A stretch of DNA of 64,000 nt from Corydoras sp. C115 (taxonomy: Eukaryota; Chordata; Actinopteri; Siluriformes; Callichthyidae), in contig JAFMOC010000093.1 in NCBI GenBank assembly GCA_019802505.1, forward strand, positions 1-64,000, read 5' to 3'. The translations under genes were made by a program, and so were the position numbers. This document shows positions 1-12,704 of the stretch, one piece after another. Under the pieces are notes generated by a model that was not told the DNA's origin, did no database searches, and worked only from the letters and a program-made list of their open reading frames with translations. Positions within the stretch are counted from its first letter, which is position 1. Each line of letters opens with the position of its first letter.

Positions 1-353
1 TTTTAAGTTCTTTGCGTTACATTAAGCCGTGATCGCTGGTATAACGCGCTGGCTGTGATATAGAAATATTAAATCATGAACCTGGTAAATGAGCTGACAC
101 AGCTGTTTTGTGTTCTGAAACTCCTGGGAGAACGTTTCTATGTAGTGTTTACATTGTTATCTCTGCACCTGCTTTACCGGAGTTACTGTCACTTGCCTCC
201 TGTGTCTTAATTAATGCTGTCTGTTTACTTATCTGTTATTAAATGGAGGTTCTCACCGTCTGCCACTTTTCTGGTAAATGATTTAACTTCTTTATAAATA
301 ATATATATTTATATTTATAACAGAAACCCTTATTTCATCCACTTACCATATAG

Positions 354-730
354 CTGGACTTTGTAATTTTATAATTCCAGACTGTAGTCCATCTGTGTTC
401 TTTGTTGTTGTTAGTCCCCTGTTGGTTCTCTGTTCTCTGTTGGTCAGGAGCATCACAGAACAGGTATCATTTGGGTGGTGGATTGTTTATTGTCAGTTCT
501 GCAGTGACACTGATGTGGTGAGGGGGTGTTAGTGCAGCAGTGCTGCTGGAGTTTCATTTAAACACCTCAGTCACACTGCTGGGATAGGACTAATGCACCC
601 ACCAAATAATCCCTGCTCTGTGATGGTACTATTGGGGTCCTGAGCATTACAACAGAGTACACAGTATGTACTGTAGAACACAAACAGATGGACTACAGTC
701 TGTAATTGTAGAACTACAAAGTCCATCTTT
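354..730 (+). mobile_element. Long-TIR DNA element, copy 1
   Basis: Ends are inverted copies of about 45 bases containing gactgtagtccatctgt at left and its complement at right. The inside has cagtgacactgatgtggtgag blocks. No coding capacity; a fragment of the same end recurs at 957-1005. Confidence 0.75.
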
Positions 731-1236
731 ACAGAAAGTGGAACTGAGAACATGGAGAATAAGTGGACGAGGTGTGTCCAAACTTTTGACTTGACCAATG
801 TGAAAGCAACCTGATGTAATGTCTCCAGGATTTCTGAAGCTTCTGAACGATCAGCGCCGGGACCAATTACTGTCTTCAGCTTCATCCACCGGTTCCATCT
901 GAGCGTCATCACCACAGCAACGTAAACATCCATGTTCTCAGTTCCACTTACTGTAACGGTGGACTTTTTTTTGTAGTTCTACAATTACAGACCGTAGTCC
1001 GTCCGTCCGTCCGTCTGTCTGTGATTTATTCAGAATAACTCCGCCCTCTCACGCCTTATTGCTTTATTAAACCAATATGAAACCCGCCCTCGCTACGTTT
1101 GACCACACGATCTGGACCTGTTGAACTCGGATGACCGGCATCGACGTGAACACTGAGTCATCGTTGGGTCTTTCTGCATAATTGACTCTAATTAGACTCT
1201 CCTGCCTAATCATCGCTCTAATCATGCAGCAGCAAC

Positions 1237-1238
<2 letters not shown>

Positions 1239-1272
<34 letters not shown>
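1239..1272 (+). repeat. GT dinucleotide repeat
   Basis: About 17 units in the presumed intron 1. Confidence 0.9.
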
Positions 1273-1274
<2 letters not shown>

Positions 1275-1456
1275 TTCTGACTGAAGATAAAACGAAGCCC
1301 CAGGCGCCTGACTCTCCAGTAATTTGGGTTCTGAAGCCTCTCTGGTCTTGCGGGTCCCGAGGGCAGCGATGTGCCGGAGCTGCTGCTGATTAAAACCACT
1401 GGAGACATAAGCAACCAGATGAAAGGGCTTTTTTGATGTCAGCTTGATGTGGCAGG

Positions 1457-1808
1457 GGCGGCACGGTGGCTTAGTGTTTGGCATGTTCTCCTCTGCACTA
1501 GGGATTCCCAGTTCGAATCCCCATCTGGGTGGAGTTTCCATGTTCTCCCCGTGTCCGCGTGGGTTTCGTCCGGGTTCTCCGCTTTCCTCCCACAGTCCAA
1601 AAACATGGATCACGTCAATTGAGTTCTCCAAATTGCCCCATATAGAGTGTGTCTGTGTGAGTGAGTGCGTGTCCAGCGATGGATTGGCGCCCTGTCCTGG
1701 GTGTATCTGCCCAGCGCCCGAGACGTTCTCCCCTGGATGGGCATGGGGAACCCCCCCCCGCGACCCTAATAGAGGATAAAGCGGGAGATAATGAATGAAT
1801 GAATGAAT
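1457..1808 (+). mobile_element. SINE, full length
   Basis: Describes the family. Head ggcggcacggtggcttagtg (A-box region), B box ggttcgaatcccc (here agttcgaatcc), body with tccatgttctccccgtgtc and cccacagtccaaaaacatgg, 3' part gaccctaatagaggataaag and a GAAT tail. A tRNA-derived SINE; catfish Mermaid is a possible relative, from memory. Confidence 0.92.
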
Positions 1809-2134
1809 GGGGGCACGGTGGCTTAGTGGTCAGCACGTTCTCCTCTCAGCACTAGGGATTCCCGGTTCGAATCCCCATCTGGGTGGAGTTTCCATGTTCT
1901 CCCCGTGTCCGTGTGGGTTTCCTCCGGGTTCTCCGCTTTCCTCCCACAATCCAAAAACATGGATCAAGTCAATTGAATTCCCCAAATTGCCCCATATAGA
2001 GTGTGTCTGTGTGAGTGAGTGAGTGCCCTGCGATGGATTGGCGCCCAGGACGTTCTCCCCTGGATGGGCATGGGGAACCCCCCCGCGACCCTAATAAAGG
2101 ATAAAGGGGAAGATAATGAATGAATGAATGAATG
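1809..2134 (+). mobile_element. SINE, inserted at the tail of its neighbour
   Basis: Head fused to the previous tail; about 25 bases missing near gcgcccaggacg. The 115 bases after it recur behind the reversed SINE at 7333. Confidence 0.9.
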
Positions 2135-2136
2135 AA

Positions 2137-2675
2137 GTTGTGTGTGTCTCTCTCTCTGTGTTTAAAATTCTGTAAGCTTATAGATTGTAAAGCTTAAAGA
2201 GAAATGTTTGATTTGAATATTAATTAGGGGTGAGCTGCAATATTCGCTGATTCGACGATTTGATTCGGAGAACCGTAGTCGACTATGAACCTCATAGTCG
2301 AACGTACCATTTTGACCACATGGGGGCGCCCATGGCTGCTGCTAAGCATTAGTTTTTACATGAAATGTCTTTGTTTTCGTTATATATATATAGCCTTTTG
2401 TCAAATAAAATCATCCTAATTTCTAGAAAAATAAAAGAAAAAAGAAAAACAAAAAAAAAAAGGTTTTCTTTTGTTAGAAAAACAAGTAAAATATAAAAAA
2501 TATATATTTTTTTAAAACTACGCTTATAGCGCCATCTTGTGGTGAAATTTTAACTGATTCGACTATCAGTCGACTATAGGGAAAATCTGACGAATCAGAT
2601 TCGACTATGAAAATCTTTAGTTGAAGACACCCCTAAATATTTAAGTAGATCTCGCTACTCGAGTGAGGAAGTGCG
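2137..2675 (+). repeat. Arm of an inverted duplication (with hAT inserted)
   Basis: Outside the MITE, 2137-2224 and 2636-2675 match 7207-7325 reversed. The far end joins a SINE-tail piece (aagataaagcggaagatgat), then (GAAT)n. Confidence 0.85.
2225..2635 (+). mobile_element. hAT-like MITE with TAGGGGTG ends, copy 1
   Basis: 411 bases bounded by TAGGGGTG and CACCCCTA, with subterminal repeats of gattcgac and gtcgactat. Flanks are near-repeats (aatattaa, aatattta). The uninterrupted target is preserved, reversed, near 7240-7250. Confidence 0.88.
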
Positions 2676-3367
2676 ACACTAATATAAGATAAAGCGGAAG
2701 ATGATGAATGAATGAATGAATGAAAGGTTGATGTGGCGACCTCACGCACTGTGCATTTCGTTATTTCGGATTCGGTGTCGGGGACGAGGGCCGGCGCTGC
2801 CCTGCATCCCTTTATCAATAAAGCGAGCAAATTATGCCGACTAATTATCGGTTTGGACTCGTTTTGCTGGAGCTGCATGTTTAAACCATTCAGTCTTCTT
2901 GTCCAAATGGTCTGCATCGTAATCAGTGCATCATTCATCCATGAATGAGAATCACGACATCCTTTTAGCGGGTCAGTTCCTGATTCATTCAGACGTCAGT
3001 GTAAATCAGTTCGTGCTTTTAGCAGCGAATCGCTGTTCTTCCAATGTGAATCATTTATTACCTTCAGCCAGTCATTAAGCAGTTGAATCAGCGAATCATT
3101 TGGCCTTATATGTAAATACATGTGTCGGGATTTGGTTCAGTGAATCATTTGGATGTTTATTGAAACTATGGCTCAGTTTCTGCTCATGAGTAGTGAATGT
3201 GATTCTTCAGTTTGTTAGAGTTTTTAGTGAGTCGTTTGGTCACGAATGGGAATCATGAAATCACAAATGGGAAAGTGTGTGTTTGGTGAATCGTTTTGTT
3301 CAAAGAGCAGGGACTTGTTGGGTGGTGAATCATTCTCAGCACTTTAATGAAGTTCATGTGGAAGGAT

Positions 3368-3712
3368 GGGCGGCACGGTGGCTTAGTGGTTGGCATGTTC
3401 TCCTCTCAGCGCTAGGGATTCCCGGTTCGAATTCCAATCTGGGTGGAGTTTCCATGTTCTCCCCGTGTCCGCGTGGGTTTCCTCCGGGTTCTCCAGTTTC
3501 CTCCCACAGTCCAAAAACATGGATCAAGTCAATTGAGTTCTCCAAATTGCCCCATATAGAGTTTGTGTGTCTGTGTGAGTGAATGTATGCCCAGTTATAG
3601 ATTGGCACCCTGTCCTGGGTGTATCTGCCCAGCGCCTGAAACGTTCTCCCCTGGATGGGCATGGGGAACCCCCCCCCCGCGACCCTAATAGAGGATAAAG
3701 CGGAAGATAACA
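3368..3712 (+). mobile_element. SINE, full length
   Basis: Tail short; flanks gaaggatggg and agatggatggg suggest a target duplication. Confidence 0.9.
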
Positions 3713-3729
3713 GATGGATGGGATGTGGA

Positions 3730-3850
3730 ACGGTGTGGTAGCTTAGTGATTAGGGTGTTGGGCTATCAATCTGAAGTTTAGGGGTTTAAGTCCGCTGAAG
3801 TGTCCAATAAGGGGAACCGTGACACCCACTGGAGTTTTTAAACACTTCAT
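3730..3850 (+). repeat. Second-family tRNA-SINE fragment
   Basis: gtggtagcttagtgattagg, then ttgggctatcaatctgaag, matching the head of the SINE at 45698. The 3' part is missing. Confidence 0.6.
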
Positions 3851-4341
3851 CATCACTGCTGGAGTAACAAAAGTCCATCTGCCAAGAACCTCCAGTCAGC
3901 ATCCTGAAGGCCCTCAGTGTCCCAATGAAGGATTAAAAGTTGACTCACACAAAACATGCAACAACTGTCGAGCAAAAAAACGTGAGACGCAATAAAGTAG
4001 ACGTGTCCACAGTGAGTGAGACAAACGAAAACAAGAGACATAACCACTTCATTCAGATCAGAACTGCACTGGGTACCGAACCCACCTGAAAACAGCTTTC
4101 TGCTCTTTATTGAGAGTACTAGTACATTTCAAAATGTCCTTCCACCAATAAAACGTTCCACCAGGAGAATGTGTTTTATTATTTATGCTCATAAACCCGA
4201 CTCAGGAAACTGAAGTGTCAGTGATTTAAAGCAAAGGCTTTGCAGTGGATGCAGTTCCACATTCAGGTTTGTTATGTAATCAGTGTCACTTTAAGCGTCA
4301 AACCTCAGGTTCCTGCACTACAGCACCTCCAACATGGGGTT

Positions 4342-4697
4342 CATCCATTCATTATCTCCCGCTTTATCCTTTATCCTCTATTAGGGTCGCGGTGGGGTTC
4401 CCCATGCCCATCCAGGGGAGAACGTCCCGGGCGCCGGGCAGACACACCCAGGACAGGGCGCCAATCCATTGCTGGGCACACACTCACTCACTCACACAGA
4501 CACACTCTATATGGGGCAATCTGGAGAACTCAATTGACTTGATCCATGTTTTTGGACTGTGGGAGGAATCCGGAGAACCCGGAGGAAACCCACGCGGACA
4601 CGGGGAGAACATGGAAACTCCACCCAGATGGGGATTCGAACCGGGTATCCCTAGTGCTGAGAGGAGAACGTGCTTACCACTAAGCCACCGTGCCACC
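4342..4697 (-). mobile_element. SINE, full length
   Basis: Its head end (cgtgcttaccactaagccac) is shared exactly with the next two copies, so it seeded the tandem duplication. Confidence 0.9.
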
Positions 4698-4733
4698 CAT
4701 CACACGTAACTTATTATTATTATTACTGAAGGC

Positions 4734-5008
4734 GGCGGCACGGTGGCTTAGTGTTTAGCATGTTCTCCTCAGGGTGCCAATCTATCGCTGGGCACACACT
4801 CACTCACACAAACACACTCTATATGGGGCAATCTGGAGAACTTAATTGACTTGATCCATGTTTTTGGACAGTGGGAGGAAACCGGAGAACCCGGAGGAAA
4901 CCCACGCGGACACGGGGAGAACATGGAAACTCCACCCAGATGGGGATTCGAACCGGGTATCCCTAGTGCTGAGAGGAGAACGTGCTTACCACTAAGCCAC
5001 CGTGCCAC
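4734..5008 (-). mobile_element. Fold-back SINE chimera, unit 1
   Basis: 38 bases of forward head run straight into a reversed SINE at gggtgccaatctatc. The body with its flank is repeated 312 bases on. Confidence 0.88.
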
Positions 5009-5045
5009 CCATCACACGTAACTTATTATTATTATTACTGAAGGC

Positions 5046-5319
5046 GGCGGCACGGTGGCTTAGTGTTTAGCATGTTCTCCTCAGGGTGCCAATCTATCGC
5101 TGGGCACACACTCACTCACACAAACACACTCTATATGGGGCAATCTGGAGAACTTAATTGACTTGATCCATGTTTTTGGACAGTGGGAGGAAACCGGAGA
5201 ACCCGGAGGAAACCCACGCGGACACGGGGAGAACATGGAAACTCCACCCAGATGGGGATTCGAACCGGGAATCCCTAGCGCTGAGAGGAGAACATGCCGA
5301 CCACTAAGCCACCGTGCCA
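5046..5319 (-). mobile_element. Fold-back SINE chimera, unit 2
   Basis: Same head-to-body junction as the unit before it; differs only near its right end (gaatccctagcg). Confidence 0.88.
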
Positions 5320-5329
5320 CATCAACATG

Positions 5330-6005
5330 GGGGTTATTTGGTAAAATTTGAAAATCCCTTGTAAAGTCCCGAAGTCGGCCGAATACTTTCATTAGGGAAG
5401 CGTTAGTTAGAGAGTTCACTGTGCTGGACATGTTTCATTTAGATATCAGTCAGTCGGCGCTCCAGCTCCGAGTCGTCAGTGATGCTGAGCCCCGTGTGAG
5501 TGCGCATGTCAGCTGAGGATGTAATCAAGCAGACTCCTCCGAGAAACCTTCCTACTGCTTATTTTCACGGCTGAGGAAACATTATGCGGCGTCCGAGTCT
5601 CTGGAAACATCTGCCGCACAGAGTGAAGATCTTTAAGGACTAATTTATGTTCACAGCATATTTATTTCATTCCCCAACCAACATGCATGTGCACGACTCG
5701 GTCTGACTTGATTTACAGATCGGCCCCCGCTTGTGAGACCTGATGTTGCCAGCACTTTTTTTTTATGCTTTATTGGATTATGGTTTTTCCATCCATTAGA
5801 GAGTTCCTGGGGAAACGAGGCAGGAGAAAGTCAATAAAGATAATTTGCGAGGGTCGCTGGTGTAAATAAACATCCAGCCGCATTACGGCAGTTTTAGAAT
5901 GGAGTTGTGGGGTGTTTTTTGCGTTTGTTAATGGTGACACAAAATAAATCTGATGTTAAAAGGCTTAAGATTACAAAATATTAATAATCTGACCCTTAGA
6001 CTTTT
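5330..6005. other. Intron 1, unrecognised stretch
   Basis: No repeat family or exon recognised. Mixed composition, no long open frame of interest. Confidence 0.5.
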
Positions 6006-6009
6006 AAAG

Positions 6010-6361
6010 GTTTCCATCCATCCATCCATTATCTTCAGCTTTATCCTCTATTAGGGTCGCAGTGGGGTTCCCCATGCCCATCCAGGGGAGAACGTTTTGG
6101 GCGCTGGGCAGATACACCCAGGACAGGGTGCCAATCCATCGCTGGACACACACTCACTCACACAAACACAATCTATATGGGGCAATTTGGAGAACTCAAA
6201 TGACTTATTCCATGTTTTTGGACTGTGGGAGGAAACCGGAGAACCCGGAGGAAACCCACGCGGACACGGGGAGAACATGGAAACTCCACCCAGATAGGGA
6301 TTCGAACCGGGAATCCTTAGCGCTGAGAGGAGAACGTGCTAAACACTAAGCCACCGTGCCA
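6010..6361 (-). mobile_element. SINE, full length
   Basis: Tail is (CCAT)n instead of (CATT)n on this strand. Confidence 0.9.
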
Positions 6362-6398
6362 CTCTATTCAACAAATTATAATATATATTTTAAAACAA

Positions 6399-6731
6399 GG
6401 CGGCACGGTGGCTTAGTGGTCAGCACGTTCGCCTCGCAGTTCGAATCCCCATCTGGGTGGAGTTTCCATGTTCTCCCCGTGTCTGCATGCGTTTCCTCCT
6501 GGTTCTCCGGTTTCCTCCCACAGTCCAAAAACATGGATAAAGTCAATTGAATTCTCAAAAATTGCCCCATATAGAGTGTGAGTGTGTGAGTGAGTGTGTG
6601 CCCAGCGATGGATTGGCATCCTGTCCTGGGTGTATCTGCCCAGCGCCTGAGACGTTCTCCCCTGGATGGGCATGGGGAACCCCACCGCGACCCTGATAAA
6701 GCGGGAGATAATGAATGAATGAATGAATGAA
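6399..6731 (+). mobile_element. SINE, near full length
   Basis: Target duplication attttaaaacaa (6387-6398, and after the tail at 6732). The stretch before the B box is shortened. Confidence 0.9.
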
Positions 6732-6758
6732 TTTTAAAACAATAAAAAAACGTCACTG

Positions 6759-7052
6759 TAGCTTACGAGTTAACAGATCCCGGTTCGAATCTGGGGGAAG
6801 TTTCACGTTGGTTTTTTTCCATGTTCCAAAAACATGGATTCAAGATGAACAGTCTGCTGTAAATTGCCCCTGTATAGTGTGTGTATGTTAAGTAAGTGGG
6901 GTCAGTGATGGATTGGTGCCCTGTCCTGGGTGTATCTAGCCAGCACCCAAAATATTCTCTCTGTATGGGCATGGGGAACAACTGGACACCCCCCCCCCCC
7001 CCCCCCCCCCCCCCCGGCGACTCTATTAGAGGATAAAGTGAAAGATAATGAA
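6759..7052 (+). mobile_element. SINE, old copy
   Basis: Many substitutions; B box ggttcgaatctgg kept; holds the 27-C run. Confidence 0.75.
6989..7015 (+). repeat. Run of 27 C in an old SINE
   Basis: Extends the short C tract found in the same place (before cgaccctaat) of many SINE copies. Confidence 0.85.
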
Positions 7053-7206
7053 TAAGAAAGCGTTAAAACCCCAGTGTGTGGCCCCTGTGTGAAGCTTTGC
7101 CCTCTGATCGAAGGACGATATTAAGCATGCAGCATGAACTGCTTATAAATAATGGAAAATCAGCCTCCGCCATGCAAATGGAGCCGGAGGAAAGTGAGGA
7201 GGCATT

Positions 7207-7325
7207 TTCACACTTCCTCACTCGAGTAGCGAGATCTACTTAAATATTCAAATCAAACATTTCTCTCTTTAAGCTTTACAATCTATAAACTTACAGAATT
7301 TTAAACCCAGAGAGAGAGAGAGAGA
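7207..7325 (-). repeat. Arm of an inverted duplication (empty site)
   Basis: Reverse partner of 2137-2675 without the MITE; abuts the reversed SINE at 7333. Confidence 0.85.
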
Positions 7326-7332
7326 CACAACT

Positions 7333-7684
7333 TCATTCATTCATTCATTATCTTCCGCTTTATCCTCTATTAGGGTCGCGGGGGGGGTTCCCCATGCCCA
7401 TCCAGGGGAGAACGTCTCGGGCGCTGGGCAGATACACCCAGGACAGGACGCCAATCCATCGCTGGGCACACACTCACTCACACAGACACACTCTATATGG
7501 GGCAATTTGGAGAACTCAATTGACTTGATCCATGTTTTTGGACTGTGGGAGGAAACCGGAGAACCCGGAGGAAACCCACACGGACACAGGGAGAACATGG
7601 AAACTCCACCCAGATGGGGATTCGAACCGGGAATCCTTAGCGCTTAGAGGAGAACATGCTAAACCACTAAGCCACCGTGCCGCT
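7333..7684 (-). mobile_element. SINE, full length
   Basis: Flanked by caacttcat on both sides (7328-7336, 7686-7694). The DNA beyond its tail matches that beyond the copy at 1809. Confidence 0.9.
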
Positions 7685-7724
7685 CAACTTCATACCGTGA
7701 TTTAAATATATTTAGGTGTGTGCT

Positions 7725-8066
7725 GGCGGCATGGTGGCTTAGTGGTTAGCATGTTCTCCTCTCAGCGCTAGGGGTTCCCGGTTCGAATCCCCATCTGGGT
7801 GGAGTTTGCATGTTCTCCCCGTGTCCGTGTGGGTTTCCTCCGGGTTCTCCAGTTTCCTCCCACAGTCCAAAAACATGGATCAAGTCAATTGAATTCTCAA
7901 AAATTGCCCCATATAGTGTGTCTGTGTGTGTGAGTGTGTGCCCAGCGATGGATTGGCGCCCTGTCCTGGGTGTATCTGCCCAGCGCCCGAAACGTTCTCC
8001 CCTGGATGGGCATGGGGAACCCCACCACGACCCTAATAGAGGATAAAGCGGGTGATAATGAATAAA
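7725..8066 (+). mobile_element. SINE, full length
   Basis: aggtgtgtg repeated on both sides. Confidence 0.9.
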
Positions 8067-8068
<2 letters not shown>

Positions 8069-8097
<29 letters not shown>

Positions 8098-8098
8098 A
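8069..8098 (+). repeat. GT dinucleotide repeat
   Basis: Follows a SINE; its first units double as that SINE's target-site copy (aggtgtgtg at 7714-7722). Confidence 0.85.
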
Positions 8099-8189
8099 TT
8101 TACCCCTGTGAGTGTTGTGAGGACCGCTGTACCTCGTTGTCATGACTTTTATGGACGTAAATACAGCAGTGTGTTCTGGCTGAGAATTT

Positions 8190-8350
8190 CAATCAGTGTG
8201 GAGTTTCTGTCTTCAATTGGTATGTTCTCCCCTTGTTGGTCGATGTGGGTTTTCACCGGGTTCTCTTTTCCTTCCACAGAACAAAAAACATGGATTTAAG
8301 GTGAATTGGCTGCTCTAAATTGCCCCGTATAGCGTGTGTCTGTGTGAGTA
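8190..8350 (+). mobile_element. SINE, old middle fragment
   Basis: Only the ggtatgttctcccc to gcgtgtgtctgtgtgag part is recognisable. Confidence 0.6.
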
Positions 8351-8689
8351 TGTACCGGTCATCCACTCCACTGTCACCGTGTCAAAAAGCATCCCATGTC
8401 TTTACATCCGAATCGTTACACCTCCTCTGTACAGTATGACACACGGCAGAGCAACACACCTGACAAATTTAGCTCCCTGCAAAAAATAGCAGCTCTGCTG
8501 ACACGCGGAGATCTTTTCCACCATAAAAAAAAACAAAACAGAAACTGTACCTCAGGCGTGAGGTGTGCTTTCGTTTGCAGGTCATTAATGTGGGTGTCTG
8601 CACTAATTCTGCTGCACTGAGAATTAAATATAGAAAATCTGAAGGATGGATCTCGTATGGAGCTTGTACGATGTGGCTGTAATAAAGGA

Positions 8690-9025
8690 ATCATTCATTC
8701 ATTCATTCATTCATTCATTATCTCCCGCTTTATCCTCTATTAGGGTCACGGGGGGGTTCCCCATGCCCATCCAGGGGAGAACGTTTCGGGCGCTGGGCAG
8801 ATACACCCAGGACAGGGCGCCAATCCATCGCTGGGCACACACTCACTCACACAGACACACTCTATATGGGGCAATTTTAAGAATTCAATTGACTTGATCC
8901 ATGTTTTTGGACTGTGGGAGGAAACCGGAGAACCCGGAGGAAGCCCACACAGACACGGGGAGAACATGGAAACTCCACCCAGATGGGGATTCGAACCAGG
9001 AATCCCTAGTGCTGAGAGGAGAACA
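8690..9025 (-). mobile_element. SINE lacking its head
   Basis: Cut at gagaggagaac, where the next copy's tail begins. Confidence 0.88.
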
Positions 9026-9294
9026 TTCATTCATTCATTATCTCCCGCTTTATCCTCTATTAGGGTCGCGGTGGGGTTCCCCATGCCCATCCAGGGGAGA
9101 ACGTCTCGGGCTCTGGGCAGATACACCCAGGACAGAGCGCCAATCCATCGCTGGGCACACACTCACTCACACAGACACACTCTATATGGGGCAATTTGGA
9201 GAATTCACTTGACTTGATCCATGTTTTTGGACTGTGGGAGGAAACCGGAGAACCCAGAGGAAAGCCACGCAGACACGGGGAGAAACATGGAAAA
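9026..9294 (-). mobile_element. SINE lacking head and B box
   Basis: Ends gaacatggaaaatcaatc; directly abuts the copy on its left. Confidence 0.87.
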
Positions 9295-9685
9295 TCAATC
9301 AATCTTGCCTAAATTGTTACGGGGCACAGCATTGCTGACAATGTGGGCGTGTCCGACACCATGATCACAAGGGACAAGATAACAGACCTGAGGTTCTGTA
9401 AATATCCTACATACCATGAACAACAGACGAATGATACCCCAGGTGTACGTGTGACTCCTACACATCACACCATCCCGCAGGTTCTCCTACTCTTACTTCT
9501 GCACAGTAGACTTAGAACACTGTACAAGATCAAACGGTCAAATGTGTGCAGGAGGAACATGGTGAAGACTTACGGGCTCCTCTGAACAAACGCAATGTGC
9601 TTGTTGATGTCAGAAGATTGAAATCTAGAGCTGAAGAGCTGCCACCCCTTCATTCAGCTGATCTCTCAGATGTGTGTCTCCACAG

Positions 9686-9779
9686 TGGGTGCTGGCCTTT
9701 GAGATCTTCATCCCTCTCGTCCTTTTCTTCATCTTGCTCGGTTTGAGGCAGAAGAAGCCGGCCATCCCAGTGAAGGAAG
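9686..9779 (+). CDS. abca2: abca2 exon 2, first transmembrane helix
   Basis: Acceptor tctccacag and donor gtaaga. Encodes WVLAFEIFIPLVLFFILLGL then RQKKPAIPVKE, the TM1 signal anchor, and ends in phase 1. The start codon must lie in an exon to the left. Confidence 0.95.
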
Positions 9780-12650
9780 GTAAGAGAGCAACACGAGAGC
9801 GAGCGAGAGAGCGAGAGAGGGGCGGGGCTCGCGTCATATATTATAATGTTCTAACTGTTTTTAATATTTAATGTTTTTTATTGAGACGAAATAATCTCAT
9901 AGGCGGCACGGTGGCTCAGTGGTCAGCACGTCCGCCTCTCAGCGTTAGGGATCCCCGCTTCGAATCCCCATCTGGGTGGAGTTTCCATGTTCTCCCCGTG
10001 TCTGCGTGGGTTTCCTCCGGGTTCTCCGGTTTCCTCCCACAGTCCAAAAACATGGTTCAAGTCAATTGAGTTCTCCAAATTGCCCCATATAGTTTGTGTA
10101 TGTGTGAGTGTGTGCCCAGCGATAGGTTGGCGCCCTGTCCTGGGTGTATCTGCCCAGCGCTCGAAACGTTCTCCCCTGGGCATGGGGAACCCCCCCCCCT
10201 GCGACCCTAATAGAGGACAAAGCGGAAGATAATGAATGAATGAATGAAATAATCTCAGGCTTTGAACCAACTCTCCTCAATCATGGTTTACAAACAATGC
10301 AACAATTAGGGGGGGCAATTACACTAGTGTCCGCAGTCCCAATCAGACTGTCCGCAAACCTAAAGCACCTGGAGTAAACCCACTCAGACTCAGGAACCAA
10401 ACATGTTCCATGACCCCATATTCTAACCCTGACCACTGAGTTGGGATGCCACACCGTCCCATTTAAAGGACGTCTGAATGCATCACTCGAACCAATGCCC
10501 CGCGGATGTCCTGAGGTCAGCCGACCCTTGACGGTCTTGTATGTGTGTGATCAACGAGCGGATTAATGTCTCTTCTCTGTGTCCACTCAGCATTATTGTG
10601 CATCTTTGCAATTCCGCCGTTGATTGCAGAGATCGTTGGGCTTCTCAGCGCCGTGTTGTCATTAACCGTATGTTCGTTCACAGAGCAGCCTCATTAGTTC
10701 CATCACCACAGTGTGGGATTCAAATCAACCACCAGCTTTATTTTTTTGTCTTCTTTTGTTTTCTTTTTTGATCTTCCATCTCTCTCTTGTTTTTCATGGT
10801 ACATGTTCACTGCATGCTGGACCAGTGTGTAAGTCAAAGCATCGTTCTTTATTGTGATTCCTCAGATGTATTCCTGCCATCTGTGCTGCTTCTCGTCTCC
10901 TGATTCTGTTTGTGTCGTGGTGTGGGTTCTAATGTGTGTTAACTGTCTGTGTGTGTGGGGCTGTGGGATTGTGGGCCTGTGGGTGTGGAATTGCTTTGCG
11001 ACTTACTTTGGGTATGTGCTCCCTCTTACTAATGTTAAATACAGTACCGGTCAAAAGTTTGGACACGCCCGCTTCACGCTCCATTTCCTCCACTTACCAA
11101 ATACATGGACTTTATGTTTACAATTAATAATATTACTGTGGGGCGGCACGGTGGCTTAGTGGTCAGCACGTTCGCCTCTCAGCGCTAGGGGTTCCCGGTT
11201 CGAATCCCCATCTGGGTGGAGTTTCCATGTTCTCCCCGTGTCTGCGTGGGTTTCCTCCGGGTTCTCCGGTTTCCTCCCACAGTCCAAAAACATGGATCAA
11301 GTCAATTAAATTCTCCAAATTGCCCCATATAGAGTGTGTATGTGTGAGTGAGTGTGTACCCAGCGATGGATTGGCGCCCTGTCCTGGGTCTATCTGCCCG
11401 GCGCCCGAGACGTTCTCCCCTGGATGGGCATGGGGAACCCCACCGCGACCCTAATAGAGGATAAAGCGGGAGATAATGAACGAATGAATGATTGAATGCA
11501 ACCTATTGGAGGTTGTTGCACGCTTCTGAGCTCACGACTGCTCAGCCTCCGTATTCATACGGAACACACAGCCAATCGAAAAATAGATAATACAGTTCTG
11601 TCCAATAATAATGTAAGAAGAACATTCATTCATTCATTCATTCATTATCTCCCGCTTTATTCTCTATTAGGGTCGCGGTGGGGTTCTCCATGCCCATCCA
11701 GGGGAGAACGTCTCAGGCGCTGGGCAGATAGACCCAGGACAGGGCGCCAATCTATCACTGGACACACACTCACTCAAACACACACACTCTATAGGGGGCA
11801 ATTTGGAGAACTCAATTGACTTGATCCATGTTTTTGGACTGTGGGAGGAAACCGGAGAACCCGGAGGAAACCCACGCAGACACGGGGAGAACATGGAAAC
11901 TCCGGGATTCGAACCGGGAATCCCTAGTGCTGAGAGGCGAACGTACAGTGAACAGATACTTAAAAAAAAAAAAAAAACAAGGGTAGAGGAAGCTATTCCA
12001 TATATGGGTTCCAACCCTTCACAACCTGTTGGCATTGGGATTGGGGAGGTTTGAGGCTTTGACCCTGAACCTTTCTTACCCCGCTCCCAATGCACCTGCT
12101 TTGTGAAATAACATCCTCCCGACACATTCCATCCCATCATATCACTTCTCTCATTTCCTCCAAGGTTAAGTAGAGAAGTTTTGTAAATGTCACACTAAAA
12201 CACTAAAATGGATTAATAACATATAATACATGATGAATTTCCACTACAAGCTCTTACTAAAGGTTTACAGTTACAGACTGTAGTCCATCTGTTTTTGTTA
12301 GTCTCCTGTTGGTTCTCTATTGGTCAATTTTTCACTGACACTGATGAGGTGAGGGGGTTCTAGTGCAGCAGTGACACTGCTGGGATAGGAATAATGCACC
12401 AACCAAATAACCCCTGCTCTGTGGTGGTACTATTGGAGTCCTGACCATTAGAACAGAGTACACAGTATGTACTGTAGAACACAAACAGATGGACTACAGT
12501 CTGGAATTGTAGAACTACAGAGTCCATCTTTACGGGAAGTGGAACTGAGAACATGGAGAATAAGTGGAGCAAAGCGGGGCGTGTCTGAACGTTGACAGTA
12601 CTGTATATTTAATGATGTTCCTGTTTGCAGTGAGGGGATTTCATATTATT

Positions 12651-12704
<54 letters not shown>

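Noticed and set aside
571..933. 120-codon minus-strand frame
   Set aside because: Mostly the long-TIR element; similar frames appear in its other copies with no conserved protein.
1..9685. Search for abca2 exon 1 and promoter
   Set aside because: No segment encoding the expected start (GFLHQLQLLLWKN) was seen, so the 5' end is placed outside the window.
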